Positions 13,629 to 23,582 of a stretch of DNA of 64,000 nt are shown here, in pieces. A program made the position numbers and the translations under genes. Within the stretch, counting starts at the first letter, position 1. Each line of letters begins with the position of its first letter. A model generated the notes under the pieces. The model did no database searches, was not told the origin of the DNA, and saw only the letters and a program-made list of their open reading frames with translations. Origin of the DNA: Macrolepiota albuminosa (taxonomy: Eukaryota; Basidiomycota; Agaricomycetes; Agaricales; Agaricaceae); contig JAMWFC010000079.1 in the NCBI GenBank assembly GCA_027475525.1, forward strand, positions 124,001 through 188,000, written 5' to 3'.

Positions 13629-16600
13629 CTACTTGCACGCCTTGGACTTGGCCTTCCCCTTAGTGGCACCGGCGCGGTCCACCACAGGAGCAGGTTCAAC
13701 AAGATGCATCATGTAAGTAGGGCCATGCAACACAATGACAAACAGCAAGTTCAAGGTGAGATACCTGAAAAACGTGAGAACATATCCAAACACAACGAAC
13801 ACCAACGTACTTGTGACCACCGGACTCATACCAGTTGGCACTGAAACCAACACTGACGACAGAACTTTCCGGAACCTCAACATTGTTGTTTTCATATGGA
13901 TGCCAAGAAGGAAGAGTATCAAAGTCACTGGGCGTAAAACGGAATGGTTGACCAGTTTCTACCCTGCCGTCATATACAGGTACTGAGAAAATGTTAGAAC
14001 ACCATCTGGAAATGAGCCTAACAGGAACCTTTGTGATCAAACTCAACAACCGGCTTGTACAGATCGGCAACCCCAGCCGATTTGAACACAGGAGCATCCA
14101 TCTCGGTAAACATTGAGTTACTCTTTATACCGGAGGGCCTCTTGGACTTGGGAGTCGCATACCCACCGTCTGAAGTCACATCAAACGCAGAACCAACAAA
14201 ACAACGAAACACGACTCACCAACATTGTATGTAGGGGTTTTACCCTCACCTCGAGTAACAAATGCCACACCATTACCAGAAAGAGTACCTTGAACACCGT
14301 CCAGGAGGTTGAAAACACAACCCAAAACAGCAAACTGGCAAAGAGACTCCTGATGGAATTCAACAATCTCGATACAATGCTGACCATACTTGTCAGACGG
14401 ACTCCCAACAAGAACAGAACTGTCAAATAAATGTGAGGCAGTTACCACTCCAGAGGTAATACAGACACAGAAGGGACCCGTCAAATCCCGAAGAGCCAAT
14501 TGCTGCTTTGGGGCATTGAGTTGGACAGGGTCAGTCCTGGCCAAGTTAACGTAGAAGGCGTGACGATTGAATAAAAGAGAAGACGACAACGAACTGTTGA
14601 AAAAGTCATACATAAGAACAGAAAAAAATACAAAACAAGAAGCAAAACGCACGTCCAATTGTCTTCATTCATATGCTCAGCAACAACACCAATGCGCGCG
14701 TAACGGATTTTACCATCACTGTTCATTTTGTCGTATCCAAAAGGCTGGATTACGAGTTGTTTCCTGTCGACAAGTTGAATAAATGCAAGCAAAATAGTAG
14801 ACGTTGGTCCGCACTTAAGGAATGGCAGTCCTTGATAAGTCAACACCATAAACTTTTCTTGGATAGAAGGCTGCATGACCGCATCCACTGCAAGCTCTTC
14901 TGCAGGATCGAGACAAGGATCAATGCTGTAGCAAGACATCAACAAATGAGGTACAGAGATAAAGGGAATAAAATAAAATGAAATGAAATAAACATACGGT
15001 TCAACAGCATCCGAGCGGACAATCGAAAGCGGAGCAGCCAAAGCAGACGAAACGGGGACGGGAGGCACGAGAGACTCGCCATCTTCCGACAATCCATAAT
15101 CGGGAGCAGAACTATCATCGACAATAAAGTCCGATAGCATGTCGCTATTATTGTCCGCAACATCCCAATCGTCGACGTTATCGTCGCCCGCCGCAACAAC
15201 AAGAGGCTTCTTAACAAGTGGCCTAGGTACGGGCCGCTTAGCAATCCTATACCAAAGCAAAAAGAACAAAATGAGCACAAGCAAATAACAGAAGAAACAA
15301 TCCACACTGACACAACAGGCAAGTCATCATCGTCGTTGTCAGACAATTCAACAAGTTTTTTTGGTGCAAATTTGTCATCCAAATTTGGACTAGCGGCCTT
15401 GGCCGCAGCTCCGGCACGCGACATTTTAGGGCTTGACTGGCTCGCAAACAAAGCCTTCTCCGTCATGGTACGGGAGCGCCTTGAGAGTGCAAAACATAAG
15501 ACAAACCGCGCATGAACGCGAACAAATCATAAATCACGTACACAGCACGACCACTTGACAAGGTCGCATCTTCAGCAGTCAATCCAGCCATAGCCCAACT
15601 ACATAGCAGCAGTCAAGCAAAGTAACAAGGAAAATGGGGATACAAACATGACAGGTGTATCAACGGACGGAATGGACACAGCCCTCTTTTTCTTGGGCGA
15701 CGGCGTGGCAGGAACACTAACAGAACTGATACCAAGACATTAAGTAAAACAATAGTCACAAATACAACAAGTAACACACAAACCCATCACGCGATGCAGA
15801 AACCTTTTGCTTAGACGGCGACCCGCCATCAATAGACCTAAAGAACATTAGCACTACAGATTACAACACAAAAAGAGTACTCACCCAGCAGATGGGTCGC
15901 CTGTTTCAGATCCAGAAGCTGTCGCCGCAGAAACGCTATCGAATATGCTACAATAAGCAAATCAGCAAGACCGACCGGAACTGAAAGAGCTGTACACACG
16001 CTTGCAACCTATCCGCACTCCTGCACCGAGGATAACAAGTTTTTTTCTTTAAAAAAAAAAAAAAATCAAAGACACCAATATAAAACACACATGGTCTTGA
16101 GTTGGTCAACAAGTGTCTGAGCCTTATTCTCTTCAGACTTTATCTTGGACACCAATATAAAACACACATGGTCTTGAGTTGGTCAACAAGTGTCTGAGCC
16201 TTATTCTCTTCAGACTTTATCTTGTGAGGAGGCATTGGTTTGTATGGTGACACAAAACACACAGAGAAAAAAGAGGAGGCAGAGAGGGGATTATCGAGGA
16301 CAGTGGACAAAAGACACTTATATAGAGCAGCAAGCTGCACGTTGCATCAAAGAGGGAAAGGCAGTATAACGTAAAGAACGGTGTATCCCTTTCTTCGAAC
16401 AAAATAAAATCAAGTAGAATGAAAAATTCAGTAAGACAAGATTCACAGAAGGCACAGCGGGACCTTTTAGATAGAACACAAGCATTACAGATCCACAACT
16501 CGTAATGTTGTACCTTAATAGCCGTAACCTCAGAAGGGCAACGCACTAGAGATTCACGAATGAGAGGACAAAGAAAGAGAGACAGAGGAACATCACAAGG

Positions 16601-16899
16601 TCTGTTCCTGAACAGTTGAGGATGATAAAACGAAGCCAGAAACGAAGCCAGAAATTAATGTACCATTGGAAACAGACTATGGGAAGCGTCAAGATGACAG
16701 GCACAGAAGGTACCAAACAACCGAAGTGCATATACCAAAAAAGACGAAGCCGATAGGAAGGAAACGAGTTGGGTATGGGATAGGTAAACCAAGATACGTC
16801 ACGTCATACACAGGAAAACAGTGAAGCCGATAGGAAGGAAACGAGTTGGGTATGGGATAGGTAAACCAAGATACATCACGTCATACACAGGAAAACAGT
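13374..16899. repeat. Three 77-base-period tandem duplications
   Basis: First copies start at 13374, 16071 and 16746, with second copies at 13451, 16148 and 16823. The one at 16071 spans the end of exon 1 and start of intron 1 of the unknown gene on the minus strand. The one at 16746 carries a single G/A difference. Confidence 0.95.
13629..16235 (-). CDS. Unknown basidiomycete protein, 13 exons, about 595 residues
   Basis: I do not recognise a domain. Splicing gives one uninterrupted frame: exons 16235-16168, 16020-16009, 15947-15885, 15837-15784, 15725-15648, 15598-15542, 15479-15312, 15246-14998, 14925-14653, 14536-14220, 14169-14029, 13982-13811 and 13764-13629, all with GT..AG introns and matching phases, 1,788 bases in total. 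Exon 2 is a 12-base microexon. The start MPPHKIKSEENK is the first ATG of the open stretch. The N-terminal third is low-complexity with a basic patch (SPKKKRA) and an acidic run (LSDNDDDD). The globular-looking part follows DPCLDPAEE (about 14.9 kb) and has no evident signal peptide or membrane segment. The tail is lysine-rich (KGKAKSKACK). It is divergent from the gene at 17060 and flanked by arrays shared with the Helitron. Nuclear or DNA-associated is a guess from charge alone. Confidence 0.72.
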
Positions 16900-17059
16900 T
16901 GAGGCACTCACTGATCACTTCCTGATACTATAAAGAATACACAGATAGCACAACAGACTAGAAGGATATCAAGACACAGCAGCAATACAATGTACGTCTA
17001 GCCACTGTCCGACAGGTGTATTATGCTGACAGAGCCACAATAGATATATCATAACAGAA

Positions 17060-18226
17060 ATGACCTTAGGAGCAGATTACGACACAGAGGCAGCAAGTAA
17101 GCAACATTTACAGACACCTCAACATCAGTAGACTCATTACGCAACCAAGAAACCGCGATCAAGAAAGCCATACGCAAAGGAGAAGAAGAAAATGACGTTA
17201 TGTTGACTAGCGTCGCACGTGTAAGTAACCAAACTGCACATCGTATGTCGGACTCTCAACATACAAGACACAACAGGAACCAAGATGGGCAGAAGCCATT
17301 AAGACAAAAGAAGTAAATAAGCCTCACTCATGGCGACTAGTGTACGTCCACGAAGACGGCGATATATCAGACGAGGAGTTAGTTTTCACGGTATACGGAG
17401 CCATCAGCGAAAAGGATCTCCTGCCACTGAAAAGAGAAACGCGCATGAGGTGCGTTCAATGAGATCCAATATAACAGAGTCTAATCACATAAAGCAGCGA
17501 CTACAGACGACTGAAATACATGAAGCAATACGTGAAGCTGGATGGCCTAGGAACAAAACATTTTGACGATGCAATGATAGGAGCAACAGAGATTAGCAAG
17601 TACTTTAAACTTGAGTTCTCAGAAGGCCGACTCAAATGCTGGTACAACGCGTTACTCGGACAGCAAGAAAGATCACTAGACATCGCGAACAGGATATTTA
17701 CACCGACATGCAATGTGGAGAAGAACGAACAACACATTCCCATGGACAGGGAACTAGACCCGTACAATCTCACAGAGAAAATAAGGCAGAAAGGGTTCAT
17801 GATTACCGAAGACAACGTGGTCCAATTTTCGAAGATGAAGGTAAATGAAGGGAACAGGACAACGTAAGTACAACACAATAGAGCAACACACAAAACTGAA
17901 GGAAACTTAAGATACGAACATTACAAGCCGGAAAGATTCTGAGTGGGAGACCTCGTTTCTGTCCAGCTATCTTTCCAGGTTGTTAACCTGGCGGGTGGGA
18001 AACTCAAAATGCTTCTCGTATTGAGATCCATGACTCTTATCGAGCACCGGTCTAGCTTCATAAAAGTGAGCAACAAAGCAACACAGTAAACACACTGATA
18101 AACACCCCACAGAACGTAGTATCCAACGAAGGGACCAAGAACAAACTGAAGAGAAAGCTGAGAGACATTTCAGACAAGGGCCAGAACAGAATGGACGTAG
18201 ACGCATCAGGCAACGGCAACCAATGA
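17060..18226 (+). pseudogene. Unknown 6-exon gene with one in-frame TGA
   Basis: Exons 17060-17096, 17129-17220, 17277-17449, 17495-17863, 17912-18065 and 18113-18226 join with consistent phases into 312 codons plus stop. The only defect is a TGA at 17940-17942 in the motif ERF-stop-VGDLVSVQLSF, where I would expect an arginine, so CGA to TGA is likely. Recognisable stretches are RMSSDYRRLKYMKQYVKLDG, KYFKLEFSEGRLKCWYNALL and GGKLKMLLVLRSMTLIEHR. The C-terminus is basic. No domain name can be given; I loosely recall similar uncharacterised proteins in mushroom genomes, which is unverified. Upstream exons between about 16.6 and 17.0 kb are possible, so the start is uncertain. It runs divergently from the 13-exon gene, with about 0.8 kb between the two starts. 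Confidence 0.6.
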
Positions 18227-18540
18227 TTACATCGATCAAAAAGCCTTCAATTGCGACCACGACACTCGGATCTCATTCGCTTTGTCACATTGTCAATAAC
18301 GGCCTCGTTGATCTTTGCCAATCGCATATAGTTTCGACTACGATTCACAGACACTTGCTTGGGTCTGACTATATTGTCGTCCTGCTTCCTTCCCTAACGA
18401 GTCCACTGGACCCGTATTTTGTTTCTCCCTCATCCACCGATCCTTCTCGTTTTAGTCGCTTTTATAGTATTCCCGCATCATCATATTACCAAATACACTG
18501 CATTTGCCCGCAAATGTAATATCACAAACAAACAACTGCG

Positions 18541-18650
18541 AAGGCTTACATAAACCGCAGCTGGAGCGACGGCTTACATAAACCATAGCTGGAGCAACAG
18601 CTTACAGAGCAGCAACTTACATAATGTCAACTTACATAACCAGCAGCCAG
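18541..18650 (+). repeat. 28-base-type repeat array, right copy
   Basis: Two clear units (GCTTACATAAACC then a GCTGGAGCGAC-type block) and two degenerate ones (ACTTACATAA) stand in the same orientation as the 13.0 kb array. The array follows the 3' end of the unknown gene at 18226 by about 300 bases. A further piece, AAATGACTGCTGGAGC, lies at about 18843-18858 and matches the reverse complement of the outer edge of the 4.65-4.82 kb array. Confidence 0.75.
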
Positions 18651-18773
18651 GAATTTATTTCTATTTTCTTTTGACACAACCCCAACTTGTACATATTTTA
18701 TTCACTTTCGTACTTCCTCACTTTTGTTGTTCACCAGTTCATTAGTTCAATAATATTTCATTCCTGCTGACAA

Positions 18774-18838
18774 GTCGATAGCTACCTATCTAGTGTAGGT
18801 AGATTATGTTATCGTAATATAACGATTCATCTATCGAC
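18774..18838. other. Perfect three-way-junction inverted repeat
   Basis: An outer 8-base stem (GTCGATAG 18774-18781 with CTATCGAC 18831-18838) encloses two hairpins: CTACCTA/TAGGTAG (18782-18788 with 18796-18802) and GTTAT/ATAAC (18808-18812 with 18819-18823). All stems are perfect. It splits a sequence that is continuous at the other end of the block (GGTAGATTATGT next to AAATGACTGCTGG near 4800-4830 on the minus strand). Confidence 0.7.
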
Positions 18839-19118
18839 GATGTAAATGACTGCTGGAGCAAAGAAATAATGAAACATTCTCACATCTGTCAGAAAACATA
18901 ACAAATTACATACACAATAAAAATATACAAACAGGAAACAAATGAAAATAAATCAAGATAAAGGATAGCAAAACAAACAAATAAAAATAAAAAACACATT
19001 CGTATATATAATCCATCGACTTGGTGAAATAAACACAATAATGCGCTCAACACAAGAAAATTATATATATGTGTATATAAAGAAAACGCAAGGATTTTTC
19101 AACATGAGGATGAACATA

Positions 19119-19290
19119 ATAGCCGGTAGAGATAGCCAAAAGGGAGCAAATATCGAGGACATGGCAGTAATAGCCAGTAGAGATAGCCGAAAGGGAGCAA
19201 ATATCGAGGACATGGCAGTAATAGCCGGTAGTAATAGCCGGTAAAGATAGCCGAAAGGGAGCAAATATCGAGGACATAGCCGGTAGAGGA
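19119..19290 (+). repeat. Minisatellite of about 51-base units
   Basis: About three imperfect copies of a unit contain AGCCGGTAGAGATAGCC, GGGAGCAAATATCGAGGACA and GCAGTAAT. The copies differ by a few transitions and one internal expansion. Short frames overlapping it on both strands are by-products of the repeat. Confidence 0.8.
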
Positions 19291-19299
19291 AGAGAACGG

Positions 19300-20990
19300 C
19301 AACTGCCGAGATCACGTGAGGGGCACAAATTTCGAGGACAAAATGCGCGCCAAAGCAGGTAGTAAAACCTCAGTCTACTAAAGTAGACCTCGGAACATGT
19401 TTGCGACCCTAGTCACAGGCAAGTTACTTCACATGATGTCAGCACATTGTCTATGGACCCTACCTTATTATGGTCCCCAGGAGGGTTACATAATCCTCAA
19501 GTAGGGAGAGCTTAGGTTTGAACCATGCCTGTGTAGAAAACACTTTTGACACCATGTAGGTTCTTCAATGCCACTGGGCAGTAGAATTAGGAGAGGCAAC
19601 TCACTGACCAAGCAAGCTGTGGCATGGGTAGGCAAGGAAAATAGGATGTCAAATAGCATTATAGCCCAGGCTGCCAAAGTACTGTGTGGCCCATTTGATC
19701 AGAATCAGCTGAGGGTCTATAGACCCTGTCCCACAGGTCTGCTGATCTGAATCATTGCTAAAAAGAGTAGGGGGAATGGCACTTCCAAAAATAATTGTCT
19801 GGGACTAGGGGAGGTTAGAGTTGTGGAGCCTCAGCTCTTCAGAGCAAGCATTGCTGAGTGTAGCTGGGTTTAGAAAAAGAGGAAGGCATGTTAGTGGCAG
19901 ATGGGTTAGAGATTCATAGCAGGAAGTAGTATGAACACTGGAAAGATCAAATTGTAGTAAAATGGCTATGAGGCATAACCAGCACACTTGAAAAAGTGGT
20001 TGGCCAGAGTACTTACCATGTGTGTCCATAATTATTGTACTGTAGGACCTAGGACACAGTTAGCTCAAGCATACGACCCTCTGTATGGTCACGCGTGTAA
20101 AAATAGGTCCTTAAAACAAATAAAACCGATTTGCCCTCCTCCTTCGTGTTTTGTCACTTCGCATCAGAAACCTCATTAGTATGAAAGCATAACTTTGTCT
20201 GCGATCTTCAATATTTACTCTGGGTAACCGGTCCATGAGCTACTTTCACCACCTCTCCCGGGGTCATAAACATCTTCTCTTTTTAATTACATCAGACACA
20301 TGTCCACATCGACATTGACCAGGATGATTCGCTGCCTTGTGAAAAGCTTCATGTCGACTCAGAGTTATCGTATGCGATGTAGACGTTAAAGTATTCGTCC
20401 ACAGAAGCAATTCATTATGGGAATATGGTGGTGAGTATATACGCACTTTGCAGATAACGAGTATTGGATATCTCAGGAATGGATGTCGTCAATACAATGA
20501 TGTTACGGACGCGCCACTGTAATACTTTCTTCACATGAGGGCGACTTTCGTGCAAAGGACACTCTTTGCCGACCAGATAACATCTAGATACAAGGAACGT
20601 CTACAACATTCCAGTGCCTTTGAAAGAAATGCTGAACTGTGAGCAATCAACAGTAACGACAAGGTTTTTTTTATCACCTTTTGAAGCTCGTTCATTTACA
20701 GCGTCTGGTCTAGACTGTATGAATTGGGCTGCGACGATTACGATTTTTCTGTTTCAATACTTCAGAGTTTTGATATGTTTACATAGCGTTCCCAGAACCC
20801 TTTCTTTTGATTGTTTGTATTTTCTTCCTCATCTTTCCAAACGCTCAGGTAGAGAGAAACTGCTGTCCAACGCACCAATCGGACAGCATCGAGATGGAAC
20901 ATCGGCTTTGCCGGTGAATGACGACTACAAACGCTTGTCTGCCTTTAATAGAAATTCAATATATTAGCAAGGCAATGACCGATACGTATG
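19300..20990. other. Intergenic stretch, no supported gene
   Basis: I see only short frames without family resemblance. There is a perfect 16-base palindrome at 19712-19727. A possible last exon of a small plus-strand gene lies at about 20848-20967 (it follows a pyrimidine tract ending in CAG and codes for REKLLSNAPIGQHRDG), but no convincing upstream exon was found. Confidence 0.4.
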
Positions 20991-20998
20991 TTTGGATA

Positions 20999-22103
20999 TT
21001 AGAATCTGTTAGGGGAGGTAATATGTCCGTTCCTCAAGCGCCACCTCATGAGCGTTGCGTCGCGCTTCTTTGTTTGCTCATATGTCGCTTGGTCAACCTT
21101 CTTGAGCGTCCACTTCAACCAAGCCGACGGTTTCTCGGAGAAAGACCCGGGTGCAGGAGCTGATAGCTTGATTTCTCGCTTGTGCTTAGTTCTCCCAAGA
21201 AGGACCTTGATCTGAGGAACGAGAACATTTGCGACGGACAAGGAGTGTTCGGTGTTGTGTTGGAAACATGCGGAGGCGACTAAAGAAGCAGATACGAGGT
21301 CGTCGGAGACAGATGGGAGGCAGTGTACGTCGTACAGGGATGCTGCGGTCATGACTGCTTCGATCGGATACTTTTGATGAAGGGAGTGTAGAAGCTGACG
21401 AGCGCCGGGGAGGGTGAGATGGAGGTTGTATTTGGCAAAGTCACCGTAGACTTTGACAGCGAGAAGTGGACATTTCAGCTCCTCACATCGACCTTGAAGA
21501 AACGGAACATGAAATAGCGAAGATGGAATAAAAAGTAGAATTTCTTACGAACGAAAAGCTCAGAAAAAGTGTCGTCGAACTTACGTCCTGCTTCTATCCA
21601 TCCCGGGAACATTCCAACGATCGTCTCAAGCTGCTGTTCCGTCTTCGCGAGTTGTACGAGATGTTGCCATGCAGCATTCCGAACAATCGGCATCTTAAGA
21701 ATCGGGCGCCGCCCAAGACGTGGTGTTACAAACTCAACAATCTGGTTGAAGCGCGCCGTACGGTCCTCTACAGACAATCTTCGACCTTTTTTCTCCTTCG
21801 CCTCCACATCCGACGTAGCCTTCGAGCTCGACGCTTCGGCTACACCTGCGGAAGGAAGAGTCTTCTCCCCAGTTGCAGGCTTAGATGGTATCAAGTCTTC
21901 GACTGCATTATCTGAGAATAAATCCTCAATCTCGAAAGCCGCCGCCTTTTTTTTCAGGACTGCATGGGTGACAAATCAATATGACTTTTTTTTCCCAAGA
22001 GAAACAAGGACTCACCGATAGGGGTAGAGTGTAAGGTTCTCCTACTGTATCCTGCACAAGAGATACGAAGATTAAAGGGAGCACGACGAACTACAAACGC
22101 CAT
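20999..22103 (-). CDS. Predicted mitochondrial protein, 330 residues, 3 exons
   Basis: Exons 22103-22016, 21959-21549 and 21492-20999 join in phase (993 bases). The first exon encodes an Arg/Ser-rich, acid-free amphipathic leader (MAFVVRRAPFNLRISCAG, then SRRTLHSTP), a classic mitochondrial presequence. After a charged linker the body runs RFNQIVEFVTPRLGRR, NAAWQHLVQLAKTEQQLE, GDFAKYNLHLTLPGARQLLH and VMTAASLYDVHCLPSVSDDL. These look like helical-repeat segments of the kind found in mitoribosomal or PPR-like matrix proteins, but I cannot name the family. No breaks and no 77-base duplications were seen here, so this looks like an intact host gene. The true identity is open; matrix location is a confident inference from the leader. 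Confidence 0.75.
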
Positions 22104-22798
22104 TCCTGCCGACGACAACGTCGAGGTTGAGAAATCTTCTGTCGCGCACGTGATTTACTCGTGGTCGGATGGCTCACGTAAATAGTGACAAGCGCGACCT
22201 TTTCCAATCTCGGACCCAGACGTCAGTACTTTCGATTAAAAGGATGTAATGTTCTTGGTTGCTTGCACGACGCCAAAATCAAGTCTCAGTTAAAGGACTT
22301 GCAAGGACGCAGTATCTTTCTAGAAAAGTAGACAAGTCTGATAGAGATCAAGGTGCGATTCAAAATCAGAAGATGGCTGCTCAAATTCGGTCTTGGAAAA
22401 GCACGATCCGCAAGCACTGACGTACCACACTCCGTCCAAAATCAGAGTCTCCATGTGAGAGGAAGAGAGATCATCAATCACGGCTTCTTCGAGAACCATG
22501 ACCGCGTGGATAAAATAAGCACGGCTACGACTTTAACCGTTTAAATTCTGCGTACATATGGCTTCAGAAGATAATTGAATCTTTAGAAGTTTAGATCCTG
22601 GGAATGGTTTACAACAAGCATGCGCTCATTCTCCTTGCCGAGGGTCACAGCTGCTTGTTCATTACACATTTGTTGTACATTATTACCCCATTCTGAAATT
22701 GGAATTAGTAAACTAACATCGTGGAAACTCGAAGGGTAACTGGAAGCAGGCCATATCCGCTGTTTCCCTATCATAGCGCAATAGCGACAGGACCTCGG

Positions 22799-23018
22799 TT
22801 ACAGCTATTTTCATAACGATAGACCCCTTCGACTTTGGCTGCTTGTTTAGTTGTTTGATTACCTACAGCTATTTTCATAACGATAGACTGGCTCCTTGTT
22901 TAGTTGTTTGGCTGATATTAGCTTCTGCCGGGCTTGCCGGGATTCCAATATGAGAGCGCATCTGTACTCATGTACAAGGAGCCAAAGTCGAAGGGTCTAT
23001 CGTTATGAAAATAGCTGT
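22799..23018. repeat. Fold-back repeat: direct copy with deletion plus inverted copy
   Basis: A stretch beginning TTACAGCTATTTTCATAACG (22799-22860) is repeated directly at 22864-22910 with about 12 bases missing, and again as a near-perfect inverted copy of about 40 bases at 22977-23018. It lies between two host genes. No transposon ends or target duplication were identified. Confidence 0.75.
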
Positions 23019-23345
23019 AAACGCCGAGCTGGCCTTGGCTAGTTCGCATTATCAGGCATTCAGGGCCACCGATACTTATCTCGACGCAATGCCACTTATG
23101 CATTGACGCCAGGTAACCTGTGATAAGGACGTTAACTACCTAAACGGTGCCTAGCTTCTGCTGTTCCATTCCAATCACCACATTGACACACGACTTCATG
23201 TGGAAAGTTACCCAGACCAAGCTCCATTTGCGACAGTCCAGATAACCCCGTTTTTTGAGACTCGAGGCAGTATAATTGAAAATGCCAAGAATAAATGCCT
23301 TCTGTTGCAGGTAAATCAGGGTTGCCCATTTTGGTGTTTGTCTAA

Positions 23346-23432
23346 AAGATAACAATATGTCAGCGTTTATGATTGGTCGATAATATGCGTGGGAAATGAT
23401 TTATAATACCCATGTTTATCTTATCCATTATC
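23346..23432. promoter_or_regulatory. Cluster of GATA-factor motifs upstream of the ammonium transporter
   Basis: Three TTATC cores (reverse of GATAA) sit at 23416-23420, 23421-23425 and 23428-23432, with further GATAA cores near 23346 and 23375. Such clusters are the usual target of AreA/Nit2-type GATA activators that switch on nitrogen-scavenging genes. They lie 150-240 bases before the transporter ATG. Confidence 0.55.
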
Positions 23433-23481
23433 TCGCGCCACAACACCGCGATTCGCCCCTGAGAGACCCATCAAGCGTGTA

Positions 23482-23489
23482 TATATAAA
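23482..23489 (+). promoter_or_regulatory. TATA box of the ammonium transporter gene
   Basis: TATATAAA lies 94 bases before the start codon at 23583 and is the only good TATA element in that interval. A pyrimidine-rich stretch follows it. Confidence 0.5.
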
Positions 23490-23582
23490 TCATGCTGTTC
23501 GCCTATTCTATTGCTTCCGTAAAAAGCCTCCTTTTATTCCGCTACTCGTGGTCGAGTTCTTCTTTCCCGACGTTTCCCTAAG

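Noticed and set aside
13399..13702. Short frames with poly-Ile/Tyr/Lys/Phe runs
   Set aside because: They are translations of the AT and T microsatellite plus a 77-base duplication.
206..16899. The 77-base duplications as a new programmed duplication system
   Set aside because: Constant period irrespective of sequence, presence in genes, LTRs and a MITE alike, frame restoration on collapse, and haplotype-like mismatches all favour an assembly cause; kept as a finding because only reads can settle it.
19712..19727. Perfect 16-base palindrome as an operator
   Set aside because: A single occurrence, far from any supported promoter; chance or a repeat relic is as likely.
20614..20967. 117-codon plus-strand frame as a gene
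   Set aside because: Only the last 35 or so codons look exonic; the rest has intron-like composition and no partner exon was found.
22918..23355. Two minus-strand frames of 61-71 codons as one small gene
   Set aside because: They overlap the fold-back repeat, need an intron of about 22 bases to join, and resemble no family.
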